From an uncultured Methylococcaceae bacterium (GTDB lineage: Bacteria > Pseudomonadota > Gammaproteobacteria > Methylococcales > Methylomonadaceae): 7,677 nucleotides of DNA. The stretch spans positions 1 through 7,677 of the forward strand of contig CAIVAH010000322.1 of the NCBI GenBank assembly GCA_903903765.1, given 5' to 3'. The translations under genes and the position numbers were made by a program. The notes beneath the pieces are model-generated. The model made no database searches. It had not been told where the DNA came from and saw only the letters and a list, made by a program, of their open reading frames with translations. Of this stretch, positions 1-6,599 are shown in pieces (positions within the stretch are counted from its first letter, which is position 1; each line of letters opens with the position of its first letter).

Positions 1-457
1 TGGCATGGGTGGTACCTCTATTTTTCACTTGCGTAAAGAAGATCCCAATTTAAGTGTGATTTTAGAAACAATGACTGAATATAACAGTCGGTACGTCATG
101 GCTCAGAAATATTTGCCTGAAATTAAAGACGGTGATAAACGGATCTTAATGATTAATGGTGAGGCCGTGCCTTACGCTTTAGCTCGTATTCCTGCGCAAG
201 GAGAAACGCGCGGAAATTTAGCTGCGGGTGGACGTGCTGAAGGTCGACCTTTAACGGAGCAAGATTGGTGGATCACGAAGCAGGTGGGGCCTACTTTAAA
301 AGCGAAGGGGTTAGTATTTGTAGGGCTGGATGTTATTGGTGATAAGTTAACTGAAATCAATGTAACCAGTCCTACCTGTGTCCAAGAACTGGATAATCAA
401 TTTGGACTCAATATAGCAGGACTTTTGATGGATCATATTGAAAAAACATTGTCATAA
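1..457 (+). CDS. gshB: Glutathione synthetase, C-terminal part (5' end outside window)
   Basis: This is the last half (about 151 residues) of the ATP-grasp enzyme that joins gamma-glutamylcysteine to glycine to make glutathione in the cytosol. The reading frame is open to the left edge, and full-length family members have about 315 residues, so roughly the first half lies outside the window. Family signatures are clear. A GMGGxSIF segment opens the fragment, followed by KDGDKR (positions 41-46 counted from the first in-window Met), then [17 protein letters not shown] (60-76). Near the C-terminus, GLDVIG and TEINVTSPT supply the metal and ATP ligands Asp109, Glu117 and Asn119, spaced as in the E. 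coli enzyme. The fragment is undamaged. Its stop is only two bases before the next start codon, which suggests translational coupling with the TonB-like gene. The identification is very secure. Confidence 0.97.
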   Translation, partial: GMGGTSIFHLRKEDPNLSVILETMTEYNSRYVMAQKYLPEIKDGDKRILMINGEAVPYALARIPAQGETRGNLAAGGRAEGRPLTEQDWWITKQVGPTLKAKGLVFVGLDVIGDKLTEINVTSPTCVQELDNQFGLNIAGLLMDHIEKTLS

Positions 458-459
458 TT

Positions 460-1350
460 ATGATAATACGAGCGATATTTCGTTCTGATGCAAATAATTT
501 TTTAATTGCTTTAGTTATAGTTTTAATTTTTCATATTATTCTGATATCGGGTGTTAAGTTTTCTGTTGTTGATGAAAATAAAAGCGAGCCGATTATCATT
601 ACTTTGATTGATAATTCTCAAACACCTCCTCCACAAAAAATAGATTATTTAGCGCAACAAAATCAATTAGATTTAGTTACTCAATTATCAAAGCCTGAGT
701 TGATGCCGAGAAAAGCAGATATAAATATAACTGAAAAAAAGGCTACAAATAACAATGAGGGCTCTGAGTTTAGAACTAAGCAAAAAAACATAGTTACTCC
801 TAAAAAGTTAGTAAATAATAAAAACGTTTCTGATCAATATAGGCTGGTTAAATCAAATAAAGCGCCTCATAAAACTGATACAATTGACCCTTCAAATATT
901 AACATGCCTCAATTAACAGCAGAGTCTTTACAGCAGCAAATAAGTCAGCTTGGGTCTGAAATTAGGGCTAGTCAGTTCTTGGAAGAGCAAACTAAAATAA
1001 AAGCGGTAGAAACTATAGGTACTCACAAATATATTGCTAATCAATATATTAAGGATTGGGAAGCTAAAGTGGAAAGAACAGGTAATCTTAATTTTCCTGC
1101 TTTTGCTAATAAGAAGAATTTTTCTGGATCATTAATATTGGATGTGGAAATTAAATCTGACGGTAGTATTTCTGCTATTCGAATTAATAAATCATCGGGT
1201 AATTTTGAATTGGATGAAGCGGCAAAAAAAATTGTGTTGATGAGTGCTCCTTTTCCGCCATTACCCTCTGAAATAGTTAAAGAAACAAATGTTTTCTCAA
1301 TAACACGAGTTTGGACATTTTCAGATGAATCAGGTCTTAATACACATTAG
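460..1350 (+). CDS. TonB-family energy transducer (TonB3-like)
   Basis: This is a 296-residue inner-membrane and periplasmic protein of the TonB family, which passes proton-motive force to outer-membrane partners. A short cytoplasmic N-terminus is followed by one hydrophobic segment (about residues 14-33). His25 lies inside it and may match the functional histidine of the TonB transmembrane helix. A periplasmic linker follows (about 40-185). It is rich in Lys, Asn and Gln and has only a short Pro patch (TPPPQ, 55-59) instead of the usual long Pro-Lys stretch. The C-terminal TonB domain (about 190-288) shows YIKDWxxKVERTGNLNFP, GSLILDVEIKSDGSI, SSGNFELDEAA and APFPPLP, ending in RVWTF. The position between gshB and yqgE matches P. 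aeruginosa tonB3 (PA0406), which has been linked to twitching motility. A role in pili here is inference. No exbB or exbD gene is in the window. There is no clear ribosome-binding site, and the start lies 2 nt after the gshB stop. Confidence 0.9.
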   Translation: MIIRAIFRSDANNFLIALVIVLIFHIILISGVKFSVVDENKSEPIIITLIDNSQTPPPQKIDYLAQQNQLDLVTQLSKPELMPRKADINITEKKATNNNEGSEFRTKQKNIVTPKKLVNNKNVSDQYRLVKSNKAPHKTDTIDPSNINMPQLTAESLQQQISQLGSEIRASQFLEEQTKIKAVETIGTHKYIANQYIKDWEAKVERTGNLNFPAFANKKNFSGSLILDVEIKSDGSISAIRINKSSGNFELDEAAKKIVLMSAPFPPLPSEIVKETNVFSITRVWTFSDESGLNTH

Positions 1351-1374
1351 TTTTTATCAAAAAAATATGAATAG

Positions 1375-1938
1375 ATGAAGCACACTAATTATCTTAATAA
1401 TCAATTTATAATTGCGATGCCGGGATTATCAGAACCTAATTTTTTTCATACGGTTACTTATTTGTGTCAGCATAATTCAGAAGGTGCTTTAGGGATTGTA
1501 ATAAATAGATCTGCTGATATGAAATTAGGTGAAGTTTTTAAGCAAATGGATATTAATGTTACTTCTTCGATAGCATCTGAGGCTATGGTTTATGCTGGGG
1601 GGCCTGTACAGCAAGATAGAGGATTTGTAATACATACTACGGGTGAAAGTTGGGACGTATCAATGAATGTATCAAACACCATTGCTTTGACCACGTCTAG
1701 AGATATTATTGAAGCAATTGCGGAAGATAAAGGCCCAAAGAATTATTTTGTAGCTTTGGGTTATGCAGGTTGGGGACAAGGTCAAATAGAAAAAGAGTTT
1801 TTAGAAAATTCTTGGTTGAATACGCCATTTAATAAAAATATTCTATTCGAATCGCCATTAAATTATCGTTGGCATCAGGCAGCTAAAGAAATAGGCGTTG
1901 ATATTAATTTATTAACAGTAAATGCGGGTCATGGTTAA
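1375..1938 (+). CDS. YqgE/AlgH family protein (DUF179)
   Basis: This is a 187-residue protein of the YqgE/AlgH (DUF179) family, which is widespread in proteobacteria and whose biochemical function is unsettled. AlgH was named for an effect on alginate production in Pseudomonas. Family motifs are plain: an N-terminal FIIAMPGL (11-18), GALGIVINR (37-45), VYAGGPVQ (72-79), ALGYAGWGQGQ (127-137) and a C-terminal LNYRWHQAAKEIGVD (162-176). The length is normal for the family, there is no signal peptide or membrane segment, and it should be cytoplasmic. It starts 24 nt after the tonB-like gene with only a weak ribosome-binding site in an A-rich stretch. The next gene, ruvX, starts inside its last codons. 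The yqgE-ruvX pairing is conserved in many gammaproteobacteria, which supports the call. Confidence 0.95.
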   Translation: MKHTNYLNNQFIIAMPGLSEPNFFHTVTYLCQHNSEGALGIVINRSADMKLGEVFKQMDINVTSSIASEAMVYAGGPVQQDRGFVIHTTGESWDVSMNVSNTIALTTSRDIIEAIAEDKGPKNYFVALGYAGWGQGQIEKEFLENSWLNTPFNKNILFESPLNYRWHQAAKEIGVDINLLTVNAGHG

Positions 1939-2383
1939 CAGCTATCAACCCCACGATATTGAAGGAACCTATCTGGGTTTTGATTTTGGATATAAGAAAA
2001 TTGGTGTTGCTGTTGGTCAAACAATTACCTTTTCTGCGAGTCCTTTACAAACGATTCGTTCTATTAATCAAAGTCCTGATTGGCAAATTATCAGTCATCT
2101 CATTAAAGAGTGGCGGCCTACTGGGCTTGTGGTTGGTGTTTCTAGACAAATGGATGGATCTGATAATCCAGTTACCCCAAGAATAATAAAATTCTGTCAT
2201 CAATTAGAGGGGCGTTATCAATTACCTGTTTATAAGCAAGACGAAACATTGTCGACATTTGAGGCTAAACAAATGTTATTTGATGATGTAAACGTAACAG
2301 CTACTAAGCTATGGGAAGTACAGGACCAGTTGGCTGCGCAATTAATTTTACAATCATGGTTAAATGACCATACAAAAGGATAG
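1931..2383 (+). CDS. ruvX: RuvX/YqgF family RNase H-fold nuclease
   Basis: This RuvC/RNase H-fold protein of about 150 residues belongs to the YqgF family. Members are implicated in maturing the 5' end of 16S rRNA and, in some bacteria, in resolving Holliday junctions. With the start used here, the N-terminal strand is LGFDFGYKKIGVAVGQ with acidic residue Asp18. The second acidic site is Glu105 in the QDETLST segment, and the third is Asp132 in the DQLAAQLILQ segment, so the full acidic set is present. The usual GLPLNMDG loop reads GVSRQMDG here, losing the conserved proline and asparagine. The chosen ATG overlaps the end of yqgE by 8 nt. An in-frame ATG at 1922 would add three residues and make the overlap 17 nt. 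Neither start has a good Shine-Dalgarno sequence, so coupling to yqgE translation is likely. Confidence 0.93.
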   Translation: MVNSYQPHDIEGTYLGFDFGYKKIGVAVGQTITFSASPLQTIRSINQSPDWQIISHLIKEWRPTGLVVGVSRQMDGSDNPVTPRIIKFCHQLEGRYQLPVYKQDETLSTFEAKQMLFDDVNVTATKLWEVQDQLAAQLILQSWLNDHTKG

Positions 2384-2388
2384 TTTCA

Positions 2389-2895
2389 GTGTTAGAGATA
2401 AATCATTTATTGAGTAGTCTTGAGACGGATTTAATAAAAATTATTGCCCAAAGACAATTAATAAATCCCTTGATGATTGGTATACGTACAGGTGGTGTTT
2501 GGATTGCAGAACATCTTCATCGAAGACTTAATATAAGCGAGCCTTTAGGGTTATTAGATATTTCATTTTATCGAGATGATTTTTCTCAAATTGGCGTACA
2601 TCCCAATGTTAAGCCCAGCCAATTGCCTTCTCAGATTGAAGGGCGAGATATTATATTGGTGGATGATGTGTTTTATACAGGTAGAACAGTTAGAGCCGCT
2701 TTGAATGAGATTTTTGATTACGGTAGGCCAAATCAGGTAGTACTAGCCGTCTTGATTGAGCGAGATGGCAGGCAAATTCCTTTAGCACCAGATTGTTTTG
2801 GTATAAGTATTGAATTGAATTCGACACAAAGAATTAAATTAATGGGCCCTGATCCTTTGATTATTGAGTTACAAACATTAGATTTGGCACTTTAA
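2389..2895 (+). CDS. pyrR: PyrR, pyrimidine operon regulator / uracil phosphoribosyltransferase
   Basis: This is a 168-residue type I phosphoribosyltransferase of the PyrR family. Family members bind UMP or PRPP to sense pyrimidines, and many also make UMP from uracil and PRPP. The PRPP loop [18 protein letters not shown] (88-105) is diagnostic, and GIRTGGVW (31-38), [11 protein letters not shown] (55-65), [10 protein letters not shown] (105-114) and a C-terminal KLMGPDPL are typical of the Pseudomonas-type protein. The start is a GTG with a good AAAAGGA ribosome-binding site (2374-2380) about 8 nt upstream, 5 nt after the ruvX stop. The gene lies directly before pyrB. In Gram-positive bacteria PyrR controls attenuation by binding leader RNA. 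No PyrR-type attenuator can be placed here, because only 5 nt separate pyrR from pyrB. How it regulates in this organism is therefore open. Confidence 0.95.
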   Translation: MLEINHLLSSLETDLIKIIAQRQLINPLMIGIRTGGVWIAEHLHRRLNISEPLGLLDISFYRDDFSQIGVHPNVKPSQLPSQIEGRDIILVDDVFYTGRTVRAALNEIFDYGRPNQVVLAVLIERDGRQIPLAPDCFGISIELNSTQRIKLMGPDPLIIELQTLDLAL

Positions 2896-2900
2896 GAGAT

Positions 2901-3863
2901 ATGAATAATATTCAATTAAATACTGAAGGTAAACTGAAGCACTTTTTAAGTATTGATGGTTTACCAAAAAGCTTATTAACCGAGCTATTAGATGTTGCGG
3001 AGTCTTTTGTTGGCGTTAATGATTTGCAAATTAAAAAAGTCCCATTGTTGCGTGGAAAGACCATTGTCAATCTTTTTTTTGAAAATAGTACGCGTACAAG
3101 AACAACATTTGAATTAGCTGCAAAAAGATTGTCTGCAGATGTTTTAAGTATGAGTATTGCGACATCGTCAACCTCTAAGGGTGAAAGTTTATTAGATACC
3201 ATAAGAAACTTAGAAGCTATGTTTGTAGATATGTTTGTCGTTCGTCATGGTATTAGTGGTGCAGCCCATTTTATTGCACAACAAACCTCTCCGCATATTA
3301 GCGTGATAAATGCGGGTGATGGTCAACATGCGCACCCTACTCAAGCAATGCTAGATATGTTTACCATTAGACAAATCAAAAAAGATTTTTCATCCTTAAA
3401 AGTCGCTATCATTGGTGATATTTTACATTCAAGAGTAGCTCGCTCTCAAATACAAGCATTAAACACTTTAGGTGTCGCAGAAGTTAGGGTGATAGCGCCG
3501 AAAACATTATTACCTGCCCATGTCGAAAGTATGGGGGTTCGGGTCTTTCATAATTTAAATGCGGGTTTAAAAGATATTGACGTTATTATTATGTTGAGGT
3601 TACAGAAAGAGCGAATGACATCGGCATTATTACCTAGCGAAAGTGAATATTTTAAATGTTTTGGGTTAACGCAAGATAAATTAAAGATTGCCAAACCTGA
3701 TGCTATTGTCATGCATCCTGGCCCCATTAATCGTGGTGTTGAAATTGAATCTAAAGTTGCTGATGGCCCCCAGTCAGTCATACTTAAACAAGTCAGTAAT
3801 GGTATTGCGGTAAGAATGGCTGTTATGGCAATGGCTATGCAAAAGCAAGGTAATGTAGGATGA
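2901..3863 (+). CDS. pyrB: Aspartate carbamoyltransferase catalytic subunit
   Basis: This is the catalytic chain of aspartate transcarbamoylase, which makes N-carbamoyl-aspartate from carbamoyl phosphate and aspartate, the second step of UMP synthesis. All key motifs are present in its 320 residues: FFENSTRTR (59-67) for carbamoyl phosphate, STSKGES (90-96) with the active-site Lys93, VRHG (114-117), [10 protein letters not shown] (143-152), MLRLQKERM (231-239) and MHPGPINRG (271-279). The N-terminus carries about 20 extra residues ([11 protein letters not shown] region), as in Pseudomonas PyrB, where the extension is linked to nucleotide control. No pyrI regulatory-chain gene follows. Instead a dihydroorotase-like gene overlaps its stop by 4 nt (ATGA), which is the arrangement of class A transcarbamoylases. 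The start has a modest AGAGA site a few bases upstream, 5 nt after the pyrR stop. Confidence 0.98.
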   Translation: MNNIQLNTEGKLKHFLSIDGLPKSLLTELLDVAESFVGVNDLQIKKVPLLRGKTIVNLFFENSTRTRTTFELAAKRLSADVLSMSIATSSTSKGESLLDTIRNLEAMFVDMFVVRHGISGAAHFIAQQTSPHISVINAGDGQHAHPTQAMLDMFTIRQIKKDFSSLKVAIIGDILHSRVARSQIQALNTLGVAEVRVIAPKTLLPAHVESMGVRVFHNLNAGLKDIDVIIMLRLQKERMTSALLPSESEYFKCFGLTQDKLKIAKPDAIVMHPGPINRGVEIESKVADGPQSVILKQVSNGIAVRMAVMAMAMQKQGNVG

Positions 3864-5140
3864 AGAATATTTATATTAAAAATGGTTTACTCATTGACCC
3901 AGTTAATAAAATAAATCGTATAGGAAATGTTTACATCTCTGATGGAAAAATAGCTTCGATTACAAATGAGCCTGCCGGATTTAAAGCGGATGAAATTATT
4001 GAAGCAGAAAATAAAGTAGTTAGTCCTGGGTTTATAGATTTAAGTACACGATTACGTGAACCAGGTCAAAGTCGTAAGGCAACGTTTAGAAGTGAATCTG
4101 CAGCTGCTTTGAGTGCGGGTATTACTACCATGTGTTTACAACCTGATACTAATCCAGTCATTGATACATCTGCAGTTGCTGAGCTTATAAAAGATTTGGC
4201 TAAAAAAGCTGATTATCCAAAAATATATCCTATTGCTGCTTTAACTCAAAAACTAGAGGGTACAGAGTTAAGTTCCATGCTTTCTTTGAAACAGGCGGGG
4301 TGTGTCGCTGTGGGAAATGCGAATAAACCGGTAAGAAATTTATTGATATTAAGGCGAGCATTAGAATATGCTGCAAGTCATGATCTATTAGTTATGTTTC
4401 GCCCCAACGATTATTGGTTAGGAAATAATGGCTGTGTGCATGAAGGTTTTTTTGCAACACGTTATGGTTTGCCTAGTATACCTGAAGCTGCGGAGACGAT
4501 AGCTTTGGCTCAGTGTTTAGAGTTAGTTGAGTTGACGGGGTGTCGTGTACATTTTGGGCAATTAAGTTGCAAGCGTTCAGTCATTAAAATACATCAAGCT
4601 AAAAAATATGGTTTACAAGTCAGTGCAGATGTTGCTGTTCATCAACTGCATTTAACTGAAGATGATATTATCCCATTTGATAGTAATTATCATGTTATTC
4701 CTCCTTTAAGAACAGATACCGATTTAAAATATTTAAGACAAGGCTTAGCTTCTGGTACTATTAATAGTCTCTGTTCTGATCATCAGCCTCATGATATTGA
4801 TGCAAAGTTAGGAGCTTTTCCGGAAACAGAGTCAGGTATATCGGCTTTAGAAACACTATTACCACTGATGCTTAAATTGGTTGAAGATGGTGTGGTCTCT
4901 TTAGAGCAAGGTATTGCAGCATTGACTAGTAATCCTGCTAGAGTTTTAAGGATCGATAGTGGAGCTTTAACTGTAGGATTTTCTGCAGATGTTTGTGTAT
5001 TTGATCCAGATTTAGAATGGCAAATTAATGCTGATACATGGAAAAGTCAGGGGAATAATACTCCTTTTTGGGGGCAAACACTTAAGGGAAAGGTTATTTA
5101 TGCTATTCAATCAGGACGTTTAGCTTATACTAATACTTAG
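3860..5140 (+). CDS. pyrX: Catalytically inactive dihydroorotase-like subunit of ATCase (PyrX / PyrC')
   Basis: This 426-residue member of the amidohydrolase superfamily is related to dihydroorotase but appears to be a pseudo-enzyme. The fold is complete. An N-terminal beta part (1-55) is followed by the barrel and a C-terminal [26 protein letters not shown] segment split around 358-383. The metal site is lost. The usual HxH after the first barrel strand reads S-T-R (62-64) within [10 protein letters not shown], the Asp-bearing SDDG loop reads GNAN (152-155), and the HCED motif reads RPND (181-184). The ligand His of HxxHVST is Gln234. The C-terminal SDHQPH (306-311) keeps its Asp. In Pseudomonas a comparable inactive PyrC' is needed to assemble PyrB into active transcarbamoylase, and the same role is inferred here. 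The start overlaps pyrB by 4 nt, with AAGG at 3847-3850 as a likely ribosome-binding site. An active dihydroorotase should be encoded elsewhere. Confidence 0.93.
   Translation: MKNIYIKNGLLIDPVNKINRIGNVYISDGKIASITNEPAGFKADEIIEAENKVVSPGFIDLSTRLREPGQSRKATFRSESAAALSAGITTMCLQPDTNPVIDTSAVAELIKDLAKKADYPKIYPIAALTQKLEGTELSSMLSLKQAGCVAVGNANKPVRNLLILRRALEYAASHDLLVMFRPNDYWLGNNGCVHEGFFATRYGLPSIPEAAETIALAQCLELVELTGCRVHFGQLSCKRSVIKIHQAKKYGLQVSADVAVHQLHLTEDDIIPFDSNYHVIPPLRTDTDLKYLRQGLASGTINSLCSDHQPHDIDAKLGAFPETESGISALETLLPLMLKLVEDGVVSLEQGIAALTSNPARVLRIDSGALTVGFSADVCVFDPDLEWQINADTWKSQGNNTPFWGQTLKGKVIYAIQSGRLAYTNT
5137..5140. other. Overlapping convergent stop codons of pyrX and psd
   Basis: The TAG stop of pyrX (5138-5140, + strand) and the TAA stop of psd (5137-5139, read on the - strand) share bases. 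There is no intergenic space, so each transcript must end inside the opposite gene or be terminated by Rho. No hairpin followed by a T-run was seen by eye around the junction. Confidence 0.95.
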
Positions 5141-6003
5141 ATAGTTGTTAGGATTGAACCAATTTTCTCGCCTAATTTAACAGTTTTGTCGGCAATTAAG
5201 TTATTAATCCACAGAGTTTTATCTTTGCCGAACAGTACAATAATAGTTGATCCCATATTAAATCTGCCCATTTCTGCACCGATTCTTAATGTAGGTGCAT
5301 TATTATCGTATTTCCAGGTTCTTATTTTAGAAATAGTCGGTGGCGTGACAACGCCATGCCACACTGTTTCGATGCTAGAAACAAATATTGCGCCTACCAA
5401 TATCATTGCCATTGGCCCGGCTTCGGTCTCAAATAAAGCAATGACACGTTCATTTCTCGCAAACAATCTATCAACAGATTCAGTAGTTGTTTTATTTACA
5501 CTGAATAACCTACCAGGAATATGAATCATTTCCTTCAGCGTTCCTGTGAGGGGCATATGAAGGCGGTGATAATCTTTCGGTGACAGATAAATTGTGGCAA
5601 ATGATCCATTTTCAAATAGTTTTGCAAGATCAGAATCTCCGCCGACTAAATCAATAGTACTATAGTGTTTGCCTTTAGCTTGAAAAATTTGTCCGCCTTC
5701 TATCTTGCCAACTTGACTAATAGCGCCATCAGCGGGGCAGGCAATATCATTTTTTTGATTAGTAAACGTTCTCGCGTCTGCTTTCAATTCGCGAGTAAAG
5801 AAATCATTGAAACTTTTAAATTTATTAATATCAGACGTAGCAGATTCATTCATGTTTACTTTGTAACATTTAACAATTTGCTTTATGAATAGATTTTTCC
5901 ATACTGTATTTTCGCAATGCGTCAATTTACTCATCAGGATTGATAAAAGATGATGAGGTAATAGGTACTGAGGAATTGTAATAAGTGTTTTTTTAGTAAA
6001 CAT
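5137..6003 (-). CDS. psd: Phosphatidylserine decarboxylase proenzyme
   Basis: This is a pyruvoyl-dependent, membrane-associated enzyme that converts phosphatidylserine to phosphatidylethanolamine, the last step of making the main bacterial phospholipid. The 288-residue proenzyme matches the E. coli type along its whole length. It has an N-terminal amphipathic region with PQYLLPHHLLS (11-21), YKVNMNE (47-53), FNDFFTREL (65-73), CPADGAISQVGKI (89-101) with catalytic Asp92, YLSPKDYHRLHMP (139-151) with the active-site histidine, FSVN (167-170), LFARNERV (180-187) and SIETVWHG (210-217). The self-cleavage site is MGST (250-253) where most members have LGST, and Ser252 should become the pyruvoyl group. 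It ends soon after this, without the long acidic tail of the E. coli protein. The full-length homology supports this start, although no clear ribosome-binding site is seen. It converges on pyrX with overlapping stops. Confidence 0.97.
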   Translation of the reverse strand: MFTKKTLITIPQYLLPHHLLSILMSKLTHCENTVWKNLFIKQIVKCYKVNMNESATSDINKFKSFNDFFTRELKADARTFTNQKNDIACPADGAISQVGKIEGGQIFQAKGKHYSTIDLVGGDSDLAKLFENGSFATIYLSPKDYHRLHMPLTGTLKEMIHIPGRLFSVNKTTTESVDRLFARNERVIALFETEAGPMAMILVGAIFVSSIETVWHGVVTPPTISKIRTWKYDNNAPTLRIGAEMGRFNMGSTIIVLFGKDKTLWINNLIADKTVKLGEKIGSILTTI

Positions 6004-6032
6004 TGATTAATAGCAGTAATTTGATCAGTTTC

Positions 6033-6060
6033 TTGAGATTTAAAATTGGCGTCTTATAAT
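6033..6060 (+). promoter_or_regulatory. Candidate sigma70 promoter, antisense to queF
   Basis: In the gap between psd and queF, the + strand carries TTGAGA (6033-6038) and TATAAT (6055-6060) with a 16-nt spacer, five and six matches to the consensus boxes. A transcript would start near 6067 and run antisense into the 3' end of queF. No open frame of useful size follows on that strand. Such matches occur by chance in AT-rich DNA, so this is tentative. Confidence 0.3.
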
Positions 6061-6063
6061 TTG

Positions 6064-6078
6064 TGCTTTTTTAAAGCA
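6064..6078. repeat. Small perfect inverted repeat between queF and psd
   Basis: TGCTTT and AAAGCA flank a TTT loop, giving a perfect 6-bp stem. On the - strand it lies just past the queF stop, where a terminator could be, but no T-run follows it in that direction. A weak psd promoter (TTGCTT at 6079-6074 and TATAAG at 6058-6053, - strand, 15-nt spacer) overlaps the same bases. Its role is undecided. Confidence 0.35.
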
Positions 6079-6088
6079 AAGTCATGTC

Positions 6089-6481
6089 TTAGGGAAGGTT
6101 CACTAACTCTGGCGCTTGCCATTTCGGATTTTTATGTTCAACTATAACTGTTGTATAAATTCCACCTCGTACATTAAATTCAGCACGAATTCGCATAAAA
6201 TTTGGATTTACTGCTTTAACAAGGTCACTAAGAATTTCGTTTGTAATCGCTTCATGAAATGCGCCTTGTTCACGGAATGACCACATATAAAGTTTAAGAC
6301 CCTTTAGTTCAACACAAAGTGCTGCTGGTACATATTCAATTTGAATCGTCGCAAAATCGGGTTGACCTGTTTTAGGGCATAGGCAGGTAAACTCAGGCAC
6401 GTCAATGCGGATGGTGTAATCACGGGTTGTTTGTGGGTTTTCGAAAGTTTCTAGAGTTTTTGTTGGTTGTGTTGTTGTCAT
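6089..6481 (-). CDS. queF: NADPH-dependent 7-cyano-7-deazaguanine reductase (short QueF)
   Basis: QueF reduces the nitrile preQ0 to the amine preQ1, which is later inserted at the wobble position of tRNAs as queuosine. This is the short, single-domain tunnelling-fold form (130 residues), like the B. subtilis type and unlike the double-length E. coli protein. The motif [18 protein letters not shown] (29-46) has the nucleophilic Cys35 and the proton-donor Asp42. The QueF signature [13 protein letters not shown] (58-70) binds substrate and NADPH, with Glu59 in the glutamate position. GAFHEAI (73-79) carries the conserved His76, and RGGIYT (105-110) lies near the end. The start has no obvious ribosome-binding site. 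It lies on the same strand as psd (85 nt gap) and the lipoprotein gene (118 nt gap). I see no preQ1 riboswitch upstream. Confidence 0.96.
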   Translation of the reverse strand: MTTTQPTKTLETFENPQTTRDYTIRIDVPEFTCLCPKTGQPDFATIQIEYVPAALCVELKGLKLYMWSFREQGAFHEAITNEILSDLVKAVNPNFMRIRAEFNVRGGIYTTVIVEHKNPKWQAPELVNLP

Positions 6482-6548
6482 ATTTGTTATAAATTTGATT
6501 TAATTAACATTGTAATATTCTAACAGTATTAGGAATTGAATATATCCA

Positions 6549-6562
6549 ATTATAGTTAACTA
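6549..6562 (-). promoter_or_regulatory. Candidate queF -10 box with adjoining palindrome
   Basis: On the - strand a perfect TATAAT (6554-6549) lies about 68 nt upstream of the queF start. It shares bases with the 10-bp palindrome TAGTTAACTA (6553-6562). No convincing -35 box is present. The palindrome could be an operator, or a chance result of AT-rich sequence. Confidence 0.22.
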
Positions 6563-6599
6563 GTTTTAAAATGAAGGTGAATGTCTTTGAAAGTCTAAA

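Noticed and set aside
734..1231. Runs of seven or eight A in the TonB-like gene (734-740, 782-788, 1224-1231), suggesting a frameshift or phase-variable gene
   Set aside because: The frame is intact on both sides of each run and the TonB domain is complete; such runs are expected in Lys-rich AT-rich coding DNA.
1367..1378. Tiny ATG AAT AGA TGA frame overlapping the yqgE start, as a leader peptide
   Set aside because: Only three codons, no ribosome-binding site and no regulatory structure; likely chance.
3073..3080. Run of eight T in pyrB as a slippage site
   Set aside because: It encodes the conserved LFFEN segment in frame, with no sign of an alternative product.
2912..3202. 96-codon open frame on the - strand opposite pyrB
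   Set aside because: It mirrors the conserved pyrB coding sequence and has no recognisable protein features.
5186..5524. 112-codon open frame on the + strand opposite psd
   Set aside because: It is a shadow of the psd coding strand; psd has full family motifs and this frame has none.
6482..6560. Possible preQ1 riboswitch before queF
   Set aside because: The leader lacks the G/C-rich stem, the C-rich loop and the A-rich tail of known preQ1 classes; it is almost all A and T.
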